Source of the DNA: Cyrtodaria siliqua | Lineage: Eukaryota; Mollusca; Bivalvia; Adapedonta; Hiatellidae | Assembly: GCA_037043455.1 (NCBI GenBank) | Contig: JAWPHD010010951.1 | Span: 1 to 64,000 of the forward strand | DNA length: 64,000 bases | Reading direction: 5' to 3' | Part shown: positions 23,044 to 34,572 of the stretch, piece by piece | Numbering within the stretch: position 1 is the first letter of the stretch | Layout of the letters: every line of letters begins with the position of its first letter | Program-made: the position numbers and the translations under genes | The notes under the pieces: model-generated | Database searches by the model: none | The model's input: only the letters and a program-made list of their open reading frames with translations | What the model was told of the DNA's origin: nothing

Positions 23044-23145
23044 TTAATGGTGAAGATTTCTCTTCATAGCCTCTATCCTATACATAAACACTCCATTTTT
23101 CGCTGGAGCCGCGATCATTGTTTTCTGCCACCACTCAAGTAGCAC
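23044..23145 (-). CDS. candidate terminal coding exon, unrecognised
   Basis: On the minus strand an acceptor-like tattgtttcag is followed by 33 open codons and a TAA. The reading includes LLEWWQKTMIAAPAKNGVF and ends in MKRNLHH. The segment is richer in GC than its surroundings and looks exon-like, but I do not recognise the protein. If joined directly to exon B (phase 2) it would be read in another frame and stop after about 10 codons, so it does not fit as an in-frame end of the NT5C2-like product. It could be a relic exon, an exon of a nested gene, or chance. Confidence 0.25.
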   Translation of the reverse strand: MLLEWWQKTMIAAPAKNGVFMYRIEAMKRNLHH

Positions 23146-23318
23146 CTGAAACAATACATGGATTACGATGAAGACATTTAATGAACATGACAAAAATGAT
23201 AGAATGAACATGAAATCGGGGAGGATATTACCCCTCTGCCTGGATAAGCAGTGGTCCTATTCTTGCCTGAGAACCACATGGGAACCACACGAGGAAAATT
23301 CATCTGAGGTCATCATAA

Positions 23319-23362
23319 AGTACGCTGGTCGACTTTAGCTAGTACGCTGGTCGACTTTAGCT
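23319..23362 (+). repeat. perfect 22-bp tandem duplication
   Basis: Two identical units AGTACGCTGGTCGACTTTAG(CT). Confidence 0.95.
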
Positions 23363-23387
23363 GATACTCCACTCACCATGTTTGTGT

Positions 23388-23505
23388 CAGGGGGGTGGGG
23401 GAGGGAATGTGTGTGGGCATGAATGCATGCATGCAAGTCCACATGTTTGGGTGCATGGGGTGTGCATGCGTGCATGTGTGCATGCCTTCATATGTGTGTA
23501 TAGTT
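23388..23505 (+). other. G-rich tract followed by alternating purine-pyrimidine
   Basis: GGGGGGTGGGGGAGGG at about 23390-23405, followed by ~90 bp of GCATGCATGCATG / GTGTGCATGCGTGCATGTG. This is a candidate G4 plus Z-DNA-prone stretch ~0.4 kb from exon B. Confidence 0.55.
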
Positions 23506-23791
23506 CTAAGACTTAGGTCCTCCACCAATTTAGGGCCCAAGTGAGGAATATGATTATATGGTTTGAAAGTATGCTTGTATTTAAGTCAGTTAGGTGGGAA
23601 ATTTACAGTATTTCAGACTTCTGATCAGCAGTTTGGGTAGAGGACAAACTTAGGATCCTTGGATCATTAATATAATTAATATATTAGCCAGACTCACTTC
23701 AGGAGGAGCTTTATCACCGATTGTACACCATAACAGTGTGCTGACCAGTTGTTTATTGCAACTCCAACCCAACATGACATATTTTACTGAC

Positions 23792-23909
23792 CTTATAGGG
23801 AAGGTGGGATCATATTCAAACTCCAGCAGACTCTCTGGATAACCAATCTTCACCAGGCGTTCCATTATCAGCTCGAAGCCCAGGGCTTCATACTCGGGTG
23901 ACTTGTACT
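23792..23909 (-). CDS. NT5C2: NT5C2-like gene, internal exon B
   Basis: Second visible exon, 118 bp, minus strand. The acceptor is tgtttcag and the donor gtcagt. Phase is 2 nt in, 38 codons, 2 nt out, which fits exon A upstream and exon C downstream. It encodes [13 protein letters not shown], then an [13 protein letters not shown] stretch, then [12 protein letters not shown], colinear with the cN-II segment right after HAD motif I. GC content is higher than in the surrounding intron. The upstream intron is 32,074 bp and the downstream one 9,984 bp. A degraded copy of its acceptor and first ~35 nt lies 36 bp away on the 5' side of the gene (23946-23980). Confidence 0.92.
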
Positions 23910-23945
23910 CTGAAACAATAAGTAAACAAGCTATAGATAATGTTG

Positions 23946-23980
23946 GAACCCCAGGGATTCATACTCGGGCAATGTGTACC
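23946..23980 (-). pseudogene. partial duplicate of exon B 5' end with its acceptor
   Basis: Minus strand, ~35 nt after a still plausible acceptor (gtgtctttcag). It reads [11 protein letters not shown], against [13 protein letters not shown] in exon B. Homology continues into the intron on the acceptor side (Ctgaaa..aagtaaa on the plus strand), so the duplicated segment is about 50 bp, spaced about 71 bp. The copy ends before the rest of exon B and has no evident donor. It is probably a non-functional relic of a small tandem duplication, although the acceptor could still compete with the real one. Confidence 0.7.
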
Positions 23981-24851
23981 CTGAAAGACACAAGTAAATA
24001 TATAATACTCTATTCCAAAGGTACTTTTAGCAAAAATGATCTACCGGTAAATGGGTATCAAGAAATTTTAATGCCGCCTTTCATGATTATTTGAAGACTA
24101 GTAATAGGGAAATTTAATCAAAATAATTTTGAACATTATGGTTCTTTTATTCCTTTTCAAAATCTGGATTTTTTTTTTATCCAGAAAGGGGTCAATATTC
24201 TGGTCCTCTCAGTGTTACTGTTGTTAACAGGCACGCGCATAGCTGACTATATAGTTTGTGCTAGTCTGTATATTTCTTAAGCGGAGTATTTTCCTATATC
24301 AAGCTTCCACAATGACAAGGCTACGTGCCTGACAGTGCAACTCTTGCTACAAGGGAGGCTAGCAACTTTGTCTTGATGAGATACAGCACACTGCTATATT
24401 AAAACACTTATACCGAGAGTTGGAATTCTCTATCTGAACCGAATACCCATGATAGATTCGTTTTTGTTGCATTGGAGTCATGTTGTGCGTTGACACTGCC
24501 AGCTACTAAAGTTTTGCTTGTTTTCCTGCATACCGGATGTTGGTGCCCGCGTGACTTTTATCTTTACCCATAAAGATAACACTTTCCATTCCCCATGTAA
24601 AACTTGGATAGCCTTATCCATTATGCAACACAAAATTATCTTTACTCCAGATAGAAATTATCCCTAATTACCCTATCATTTTCCTTTTTGTCACATCATG
24701 CATTAGTTATATCATAAATGATATATACATATTTAAACAGTTTAACTTAACCGCTATATATCCTTACAATTTTAATCATTGGATACGGAGTCTATAAGAT
24801 TTCATATTTCGCGCTGGTCCTTTTGTTTCTCATGTACAATTTGTTTTGTTT
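23981..24851. other. intronic sequence, nothing assigned
   Basis: Left part follows the exon B duplicate. No other structure recognised. Confidence 0.5.
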
Positions 24852-24985
24852 GTATGATGTTTTACGTCATTTTCAACAAATGTAAGGTTATATATGACGT
24901 TCGATTTTTTGTGGTGGAGGCAGACCACCCACTTTTCCTGGGTAGAACCAGTACTGTACACCTCCCGCCATGCTTGAGAATCGAC
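24852..24985 (-). mobile_element. SINE-alpha copy 3, 3' part
   Basis: Plus-strand landmarks TTTTACGTCATTTTCAACA, GGTTATATATGACGTTCGA, TGGTGGAGGCAGACCACCCA and AACCAGTACTGTACACCTCC. The head is missing. This copy keeps the most regular body of the five. Confidence 0.78.
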
Positions 24986-25974
24986 AATGTGCAGTTTTAC
25001 ATAATTAATTATCAAAAATAGGGATTCATTAATTTAGGTTACACAAAATGGGTGAATGGACTTTTAATTACACTATTAATGAAAGAAAATGTCCTCCCAA
25101 AAAAAACATATTGCCCTTCAGTACAAGATTGTGTGAAATATGGCACATAATTATTTATACACATTAAAGATGTATAAAATATAGAATATCCGCAAGACAT
25201 GTGAAAAACTGTCATATCCAAGATGACCCTCAACATAAGATCAAAAGGGCTGGATATAATTGTGTTATGACCGTAAAACTTAAAGGGGACAATAAACTTC
25301 ATCTCTAGCGGAAGTCCTCATCAGGAATCGTCATACACTCATGACCCGTAATGAAATACAAATAAATGTCTTAATTAAGCTGACCACGTCTTGTTCCCCA
25401 TGTCAGTTTTTCAAAAAAGGTGTCGGGAGGAAGGGTACTGACGTAAATGTCAGTTTTGGTGAAATTGATCAAAACTGATGTTAATTTTCCTGCCCTGACG
25501 ACCTACAACAGGAAGCGCAGCCAGAAACAGGATGTCTTTTTAAGTGACAGACAATTTGTAATTGTCAAATTAGGGTGTTTTAATGATTATTGACGGTCAA
25601 TTTTGGGTCATTTTGTGCCTATAAACATAAGCTGGTCAGTACAGAAGGACACAATCAAGCTGGTCAGTTTGTGACAAAATGGTCAGCTTAATGTAATTAG
25701 CACGACAATAATTTCGGATCATTCTGACCACAACAATGATGTCAGTTTCATTCAGTTATTTAGTGTGTACAAATTGGACAGTTTTATGTAACATCTACAC
25801 TAAAAATGTCCTGATTTCCTCTATTTAAGAGATTTACAACCAAAAAGTATTTGCTCACTAAATATATTCATTGATAACCAGTGAGGCTGTCTAATATATC
25901 TATACCACTGACTGAGAGAATTGCGAAATATATTCCTTTGTGGGATTTCAAACCACTTTTAACAATCTTTCAGT
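24986..25974. other. intronic sequence, possible small inverted-repeat element
   Basis: TTAATTAAGCTGACCA (25371-25386) is nearly inverted by TGGTCAGCTTAATGTAATTA (25679-25698), and GCTGGTCAGT recurs between them. This might mark a ~330-bp decayed MITE. The rest is unassigned. Confidence 0.35.
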
Positions 25975-27240
25975 CATTATCACGATGGTGTCTGCTTGTA
26001 GCAGTGCGCTCTACCCTCAACTTTATAGTCCTGTCATACTGCCACGCCGTAGACATGTGATATCCCACCCAGTCATTATCATTGTGTCTGCTTGTAGCAG
26101 TGCGCTCTACGCTCAACTTTATAGTCCTGTCACACTGCCACGCCGTAGACACGTGATACCCCACCCAGTCATTATCACGATGGTGTCTGCTTGTAGCAGT
26201 GCGCTCTACGCTCAACTTTATAGTCCTGTCACACTGCCACGCCGTAGACACGTGATACCCCACCCAGTCATTATCACGATGGTGTCTGCTTGTAGCAGTG
26301 CGCTCTACCCTCAACTTTATAGTCCTGTCACACTGCCACGCCGTAGACACGTGATACCCCACCCAGTCATTATCACGATGGTGTCTGCTTGTAGCAGTGC
26401 GCTCTACCCTCAACTTTATAGTCCTGTCACACTGCCACGCCGTAGACACGTGATACCCCACCCAGTCATTATTGAGGTGTCTGCTTGTAGCAGTGCGCTC
26501 TACTCTCAACTTTATAGTCCTGTCACCCTGCCACGCCGTAGACACGTGATACCCCACCCAGTCATTATCACGATGGTGTCTGCTTGTAGCAGTGCGCTCT
26601 ACGCTCAACTTTATAGTCCTGTCACACTGCCACGCCGTAGACACGTGATACCCCACCCAGTCATTATCACGATGGTGTCTGCTTGTAGCAGTGCGCTCTA
26701 CTCTCAACTTTATAGTCCTGTCACCCTGCCACGCCGTAGACACGTGATACCCCACCCAGTCATTATCACGATGGTGTCTGCTTGTAGCAGTGCGCTCTAC
26801 CCTCAACTTTATAGTCCTGTCACACTGCCACGCCGTAGACACGTGATACCCCACCCAGTCATTATTGAGGTGTCTGCTTGTAGCAGTGCGCTCTACTCTC
26901 AACTTTATAGTCCTGTCACCCTGCCACGCCGTAGACACGTGATACCCCACCCAGTCATTATCACGATGGTGTCTGCTTGTAGCAGTGCGCTCTACGCTCA
27001 ACTTTATAGTCCTGTCACACTGCCACGCCGTAGACACGTGATACCCCACCCAGTCATTATCACGATGGTGTCTGCTTGTAGCAGTGCGCTCTACCCTCAA
27101 CTTTATAGTCCTGTCACACTGCCACGCCGTAGACACGTGATACCCCACCCAGTCATTATTGAGGTGTCTGCTTGTAGCAGTGCGCTCTACCCTCAACTTT
27201 ATAGTCATGTCACACTGCAATTCCACGCCGTCGACACGTG
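25975..27240 (-). repeat. 99/96-bp satellite derived from the SINE-beta body
   Basis: About 13 units of 99 bp (96 bp where CACGATGG is replaced by GAGG), very similar to each other. Each contains GTGTCTGCTTGTAGCAGTGC, TCAACTTTATAGTCCTGTCA and GATACCCCACCCAGTCATTA. The last unit runs directly into SINE-beta sequence at 27241. Both periods are divisible by three, so 433- and 418-codon ORFs exist on opposite strands; I treat these as artefacts. Unit types (CTACCC, CTACGC, CTACTC) recur in order, suggesting a higher-order unit of 3-4 monomers. Confidence 0.95.
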
Positions 27241-27420
27241 ATACCTCACCCCGTCACATTATATAGACACTGTGCCAGCCAGTCCTAGCACTACCCTTTA
27301 TATGCTGAGCATGAAGTAAGGAAGCAACTAGTACCAAAGTCCATTTTTATAAAGTCTTTAGTATGACCCAGTCGGGAATTGAACTTACAACCTCCGGCAT
27401 GCTTGATGGACGTCTTTTCT
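27241..27420 (-). mobile_element. SINE-beta head and body flanking the 99-bp array
   Basis: Aligns with 19925-20060 (CTACCCTTTATATGCTGAGC, AACTAGTACC/TAGTTCC, TATGACCC). On the minus strand it has a B box AGTTCAATTCCCG near 27368-27380. The tRNA-like upstream half is diverged. Confidence 0.68.
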
Positions 27421-28321
27421 TCTAAGGTACTAATATAGTCTTTTTTTATATTTTTCACCAGGGTGGAGGGGAAACTCCCCTCCCGTACCCTCTCAAACAT
27501 ACGATAAATGCCACTTTGCTCGAACAAATTCCTGTGGAGAAACCTGCCCCTACATCCTATAAAGTTTAGAAAAGAATAGTAGAAATAAAAAATATATTAT
27601 CTTAAGGAAATCATTTTATTTGGGCATTGCTAGTGATTAAACAGAATAAAGGCGGTACAGAAAATGTTATAAACTAAGTTACTTCCAAAATGATTCTTTT
27701 CTGTCCCTTTGAAGTATTTTATTAATCTATTTTTCATTCATATTCAAACTTCAAAGTAGCTTAATGTGTGCGAGAAATAACATTTGTGTGGATTTCTATT
27801 TCATTTTAAGGTTCTAAAAACAAGACGACATGCATAAATGTCACCATTAAAACAATTTACAGGTGGAACATAGTGCAAGTCTTCCTAAAACCCAGTAAAA
27901 CTTGACCCTGGTCATTGCAAACCATGTGACTTTTTAAGGGTCAGTGGTAACCACTTTGATACTACCTCTTCTTTTTCAAGAATTATGGCTAAATTAATGA
28001 AACTGACCTCTCCTAACCAAGTACAGTGTCAAAAGGAAGTAATAACGTTCAAGTAGTCAAAACTTACAAAATTTGGAGATAATTTTTGAAGTTTTATTAG
28101 GTGTGAAGTCCACTTAAAATAACTGGCAGATTTATCCAAGTTAGCACTTAAATTTCCAAAACTGACCACTTGACCATAAGTTTGTCATGTGGTCAACAGA
28201 AGTTGTAAAGTGGACACTTTTATGAGATGGCGCATGTAACCAGAGCACAGCAATATGTACCAATATTGAGTCTGAATTCTTATAGTGGCAGACGCTAGGT
28301 TAACCAGAGTGAGTTTTTTGT
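27421..28321. other. intronic sequence, nothing assigned
   Basis: AT-rich, no exon or repeat recognised. Confidence 0.5.
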
Positions 28322-28505
28322 TTGTTTGAATGGTGTTTAGGTCATATATATTACCCCTTTTACCTGGTAAGAACCAGTACTGTATATATCTTCCGCCATC
28401 CGCAAGAATCAACTCTTTCTCACTTGACAAGTCGAGCTTCCAGTGGGATTCGAACCCACAGCAGTGAGAAACCAGAGAAAGCCATCAGCCAAGGGACAGG
28501 CTAGC
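28322..28505 (-). mobile_element. SINE-alpha copy 4, with head
   Basis: Plus-strand landmarks AAGAACCAGTACTGTATATA, CGCAAGAATCAACTCTTTCT and CCAGTGGGATTCGAACCCAC; the last contains the inverse of the B box. The body has a deletion near 28340. The 11-bp array starts immediately beyond the head. Confidence 0.78.
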
Positions 28506-28519
28506 ACCAAGCTGGCTCA

Positions 28520-29175
28520 GAGCAGACACAAAGCATGAATCAAGCATTGTAACAAGCTACCACCAAGCATGTACACATCTAGAATGTACCAAGCATGTAC
28601 AAAGCCAGCACAAAACAGGCACAAAGCATGAACCAAACATGTACCAAGTAAGAACCAATGTACCTTGCATGAGCCAAACATGCACCAAGCATGCACCAAG
28701 CATGAACCAAGCATGCATCAAGCATGTACCAAGCATGTACCAAGCAGGCATGAAGCATGTACCAAGCATGTACCAAACATATACCAAGCATGAACCAAAC
28801 ATGTACCATGCATGAACCAAACATATAACAAGCATGAAACAAGCACACATGAAGCGTGTACCAAGCATGTACCAAGCATGTACCAAGCATGTACCAAACA
28901 TGTACCATACATGAACCAAGCATATAACAAGCATGAAACAAGCACAAACTGAGCATGTACCAAGTATGAACCAAATATGAACCAAACATGTACCATGCAT
29001 GAACCAAACATGTTACAAGTATGAAACAAGCATAAACTGACCATGTACTTAGAATTAACCAAGCATGAACCAAACATAATGAAAAAAGCATGAACCAAAC
29101 ATATACCAAACATGAACCAAACATGTACCATGCATGAACCAAGCATGCATCAAGCATGAACCAAGCATGTACCAT
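28520..29175 (+). repeat. 11-bp minisatellite (ACCAAGCATGT)
   Basis: About 60 imperfect units such as ACCAAGCATGT, ACCAAACATGA and ACAAGCATGAA. Three long minus-strand ORFs rich in Cys/His/Trp/Met (up to 198 codons) are by-products of the repeat. Confidence 0.92.
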
Positions 29176-29214
29176 TCCAGATATACGAAGAATGACTGAT
29201 GTGGAGAAAAAAAG

Positions 29215-30130
29215 TTAAACAAGAGACAATGATCATTGATGTACCTTCAGACAAAGTAAGACACAGCTAGCTGGTCAGATTTAATCATATCCCAGACACA
29301 ACTAGAACTATCACTGAAGGTGAAGAATACCCCATTTTTTTGCTATAGTTGATAAGGATGGGCAAAATCAAGAAGAATAAATGTCTAAAATATCTCTAAA
29401 TTTCTAAGTAAAACGAAGGCCCATAAGTCTGTAAAAAAAACATACAGAATCAAAAAAACATTAATGCAGAGACACATCATATCATCACCTGTGAACTGTA
29501 TGTCAAGTGTAATAACACTCCATGAAAACTTTAATGTGAAAGCCACATAAAGTTCATTATGGAGTGAAAAAATCTAAGTCAAATAAAGGGCCATAATTCT
29601 GTAATAAATTAGGCACCAACAATGGGTAATGTACAGGGACATAAGGTCATCAGTTGTTATGTGTAAATAACATCTGGGAACAATCAATTCGAAAATGTTT
29701 GAGAAAAGATATGTTATCATGTCATTATACAATATTAGAGTGGAGAATTCTAAGTCAAACAAAGGGCCATAATTCTGTCTCGGTAGAGTGGAAAATTCAA
29801 ACAAAGGGTTATAATTCTGTAATAAATTAGGCAATCAATGATGGGTGATGTAAACGGATATAAGGTCATCAGTCGTTGTGAGTATATGAAGTTTGGGAAC
29901 AATCCCTCAAAAGTGCTTGAGATATGCAAGTATTAAAACGTGTTACTGGACACGGCACGACGGGACAATTATAAGTCAAACAAAGGGCCATAATTCTATA
30001 ATAAATTAGGCAATCAATGATGGGTGATGTAGAAGGACATAAGGTCATCAGTTTTTATGAGTATATGAATTTGCTTGAGATATGCAAGTATTAAAAATGT
30101 GTTATGGGATGCGACGTGTGAAAGCGGGGG
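29215..30130 (+). repeat. diverged ~180-220-bp repeats with GGGCCATAATTCT
   Basis: Starts AAACAAGAGACAATGATCAT, like the element at 17366. AAAGGGCCATAATTCTGT or a close form recurs at about 29586, 29762, 29804 and 29984. Each is followed by AATAAATTAGGCAATCAATG and ATAAGGTCATCAGT-type text. It appears to be a relative of the 17366-19540 element; right border uncertain. Confidence 0.65.
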
Positions 30131-30726
30131 TATAATTAACTTGAATTAAGAATATGTCATACTAGCCTATGAAATATTTAGGAAGCCGCTATTAATGTCC
30201 TTTTAGACAAAATATGATGCAGGTGGGGGTCTAAACACAAGCCAAGACAGAAGTATGCCTAAATAACTAATTAATGGGGGGAAATAGATTGCCAGGCTCC
30301 CATACTTCTGTTTTTCTAATACTTGAGACAACTCAAGCTATCTTACGTTCCTTTGAACCGAACAATAAAGAAAAGACGGAAAATAAGATTTTATTTTTTA
30401 TTTCCAAAAAATAAATAAACCTGTACCAACTGAGCTAGGATCCAGTCTAGAAAATATTAAAATATCACCACTAAGACGGAAGCTATGAATTATTAGTATT
30501 GGGACTCAGTTGAAAATTCAGGATCGATCATCAGAATTTTCAACCAACCGATGATCGATCATTCATCGATTAAACATGGCTTCCATATAGGACACCAGTG
30601 TAAGCCTTTTTCAGACTATAATGAAGAAAAGAAACACATTTCAAGTAGGTCATTAAGCAATTGAATAAAACTGATCAAGCATTTATTTTAAGTACAAATT
30701 GTTATACCCCTTTAGAGATATATAAT
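30131..30726. other. intronic sequence with small inverted repeats
   Basis: GATCGATCAT and ATGATCGATC (30515-30560) form a short inverted pair. A solitary outlier of the 41-bp unit lies near 30430-30480. The rest is unassigned. Confidence 0.4.
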
Positions 30727-30814
30727 TACTTGTTGCAAAATTAAAACTCATTTCATTGTCTTGTACATTTTAATACAAGAGAATGAAATAAGTTCTAATT
30801 TGCAACAAACGAGT
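30727..30814. repeat. 88-bp imperfect palindrome
   Basis: The left arm begins ACTTGTTGCAAAATTAAAAC and the right arm ends with its near-inverse (AATTTGCAACAAACGAGT). It is symmetric about 30770/30771 with CTTGTA..TACAAG at the centre. Confidence 0.8.
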
Positions 30815-30907
30815 AAACTTGATCATGAAAAATTGTAATTGATTAATAATCAGAAAATGCTTAACTGACCGATGCTCAATCAAATCGATTAATCGGAACA
30901 GCACTAA

Positions 30908-31250
30908 GAAATATTAAACTATAACCACTGGGATGAGACCCAGTCTAGGAAATAGTAAACTATAACCACTGGGATGAGACCCAGTCTAGGAAATAGTAAA
31001 CTATAACCACTGAGATGGGACCCAGTCTAGGAAATAGTAAACTATAACCACTGGGATGGGACCCAGTCTAGGAAATAGTAAACTATAACCACTGAGTTGA
31101 GAGCCATTCTAGATAATATTAAACTATAACTACTGAGATGGGAGCCAGTCTATGTAATATTAAACTATAAACACCGAGATAGGGGCCAGTCTAGAAAATA
31201 TTAAACTATAACCACTGAGATGGGAGCCTGTCTGGAAAATATCACTGTGA
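30908..31250 (+). repeat. 41-bp tandem repeat, ~8 copies
   Basis: Landmarks ACTATAACCACTGGGATGAG and CCCAGTCTAGGAAATAGTAA. The first four units are nearly identical and later units diverge, so the left side is younger. Confidence 0.92.
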
Positions 31251-34200
31251 ACTGGAAGCTAGTCTAGGGAGAACCACAGGAAAAAGACTGTGATAAATAA
31301 CATGGACACAAAAACAATATCTTCAAAAGACATCCATAAAACAATTAGATAATTTGTTTATGATTGGCAGATTAGAAATCTCTATGAAACACAGGAAATC
31401 TGAAGTGAGCATCTAATTAACCAATCATTATCATAATTTGTAAATCTCGAAAATGTAATTGGTCAGAAATCCTATCTTTGTCAGTGAAGGGTTATGGGAT
31501 TTGGCAACCATTTTGAAAGCTGGAATACCCATAATGCACCAGTGGGTCATAAATATAATCATCTTGAGTGTAGGCATTAGAGGTGAAGAATAGCCACTTG
31601 AAGAGGTACTGATAGAACCTATTACAATAGACATAACAAATTACTTGGCCGATCCATCAAAAGAACGAATTACAAATAAAAACTGGAGCTTTGATGAAAA
31701 CTTTTCTGAACGGAAATTGTGGGTGGGGAAAACAGGACATAGTCTCTCTGAATATCACAGTAAAAGTATATTGTAAAACTGTAAAGTACTTTTAGAAAGG
31801 AAATGAGGCATCTTTCTGATTTAACTGCATCTTTTCAAATTGAAATAGACGTAGCAAAGAAACACCAATTATCTACTTTCCCTTTGAATTATAACGAAAA
31901 ACGAAATCAAAAGAAGTGATGGTCAGTCTTCAGAAAGGAAACCATAAATATATTTACAAAATAAAACGATTTTATTAATGTTAGTCAATGAAGTTGAGCT
32001 GATCGTTCGTCCTAAAATTCCACTTTTCAAAATATTAATTTAAAACTTGTCACTAATAGTTGAGATGGTTTATTACGTCGCTTTTTTAAAGCAACACATG
32101 CTTTGAAATTCATGCAAAAGATTTCATCAGCTTGGAGAAAAAAAAAAAAAAAAGCATTACTCTGAGTAATAAATAAGATATTTCAAAATGAAAACTCAAC
32201 ATCATTTGTGGTTTTATCCCACTTATGCAACCTGATTAAAAGGGATTTTTTTTAAAAATATTTGTTAATGCCCAAGAAACCTCCCATCTATATAATACAC
32301 CTTTGATCACATGCAACATATGGGAATTAGGGGCTGGAAATCATTTATACTTTCATTAAATATTCATTAAAATGTTTCTCATGACTAGTTAGTTCAATTC
32401 TACCAAAAAAAATTCTAAATCTCATTAACTGATTTTTTTTCGCCATAAAACCATACATAGAACTCCTAATCTTGTACCTAGCAACAGGTGAAAAGCTCTT
32501 TTACCCATTTCACCCTGGCAACAAAATGACTAGGGGGCTTAAATCGTACGCCTTGATAACCATATCTCCTTAAATGTATTCATCTTTTATTAAATTCATT
32601 AAACCCTTAAAATCCTTTAGTACAAAGATGCAAAACAGGTATATCTGTAATTTTGTCATTTTGGGAGACTCTGTTAAGCCGCTACAGGTACGACAAAGTA
32701 AAGCCGCGGGGAGGTTCAGAATATAGGCTAGCACGCTTCCTGTCATTTTACGAAAATGAAACGGTCATTATCATCCCGAAAAGAAGGTACACAATTATTT
32801 TATGACAACACGCCGCTAATATCAATATTGCGCAAATATGACGAAAAGATGTCAAAATTTAGATTAAATAATGCTCAATGTCAGTGATAGAGTTTTCAGG
32901 GTTATATCATTGTCATGTCATAAGATAATGAATTCAAACAATTTATTTTTTCCATACGTCGACTATGAACAGCACTAGTAATAGCATTATGAAAATTATG
33001 CAAAGAAAGCTAAATAAAAAGCATGCCTTTGATTTACTAGACTTGGTAAATTTACAGAACTGAGGGAGTCATGTTTTTTTTGTGTGTATGAGTCATGTTT
33101 TTGTGTGTATTTTTTAATTAAATTGTCATATAGTATGTCTGCATGGGCGTAAAAAAAGCCACAATAATAGCTAGCTAAGGAAACATATAACAATATTAAG
33201 AACTAATGTAAATAAAGCAGTATTCAAACAAAATTTAATTAATTGCTTGTATCAGGATAAATATAATATATGTTTAGCAAACTGGTTTGGGAGTCGTTTT
33301 GTTCGTTTATTTAATTTTTAATTAAATTGTCTGAGCTGTGGGTAGATCTTATATTTTAAATTTTACACAAAAAATGTCTCAGAAGTGAAGCATGTTAGAA
33401 AACACAGAAAATGCACTTTAAAACGATGGCCAGTAAATTAGCAATTTGCACCCTATTGTTTGTTGAAGAATGCCATGAATTTTTCATTAAAAATATGTGG
33501 GCGTTCGATAGTTCAACAAATTGCAATACACCAAAAATTGTATTTAAACATGTTTCCCACAAAAAAAAGAAAAAAAAAGTCTAATAAAATAAATGATATA
33601 ATCAGATCATGCAATAATAATTTTACCCTAAATAAATCTTCCCACCGAAAGTTCATGAGCATAACCTTTCTCACCGCCTATGGCACGGACACGAGAAAAA
33701 GGCAATAGATAATGAGGGTATAAAAATAATTAAAATCTGAAAATATCAAAAGAAACTTCAGCTGCGTTAAAAAGGAAGTGACCACTGGCAAAATACAACT
33801 GAGGTAGTAAAAAGGAAGTGGCCCCCAGTCACCCATACATCTATGTCACTCAGTTAACCTCCCTTCAACTTGAGGTCGCCGACCCCAAATTTATCACTCT
33901 GTGTTTAATTTGCAGTATCAAAATTTAATTAGTATTATGGGGTATTTGTGTGAAAGTTTGAGATCTGTGTAAAATCGGCTTTAAAATGGGCGAAACGGGC
34001 GAGACGGGCGTGGCCAGGCAATTACAACGACGACTGGACAGTAAATTGATACTTGTTTCTTGCAAGACTTCTTTTCAGTTAAACCATTTCAGAAATGGTT
34101 AAAAAGAATTTGAATTGATTCCGAAATTGTCAACTTTTTTAAATAAGATGCTAAAACTGCCATCAGTTAATTTGACAAATTTCTAAACTGACGGATGTTA

Positions 34201-34556
34201 AAGAAAATACTAAAGATTACAATTTAATTTAAGCATTTTTTTAAAATTTTAACTTAATTTTATTCCCATTTAAACAACTTTACAAAAGAACAAAATAATT
34301 AAACAAGTTAGAGAACAAATGTCTATAAAAGTGTCCTCTGATTTGTCCTCATGTGTTTCTAGTAACAATATGAAATTTTACTTTTTTGGGACAAATTTTG
34401 AAGCTTTTCTTGAACACCCCAGTTCACTGTGGCAAAGTTTTTTTTAGTGCTTTTGTGTGTTTACATATGTTTACATGTGTGTATGCATACGAGTGAGTGA
34501 AATGACTTCTACAAAGTGAGATTCATTTTAATTATTTATTATTATTATTATTATTA
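31251..34556. other. 3.3 kb of intronic sequence, no gene supported
   Basis: AT-rich DNA with homopolymer runs and short ORFs without recognisable domains (for example 31431-31634 minus, 33460-33708 plus). No SINE head, MITE end or exon with splice sites recognised. Confidence 0.45.
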
Positions 34557-34572
34557 TTTTTTTTTTTTTTTT

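Noticed and set aside
25940..27241. 433- and 418-codon ORFs on opposite strands
   Set aside because: They are by-products of the 99/96-bp SINE-derived satellite; both strands being open shows that openness is not selected.
28557..29175. Cys/Trp/Met-rich minus-strand ORFs that look like membrane proteins
   Set aside because: Translation of an 11-bp repeat in three overlapping frames; no independent evidence.
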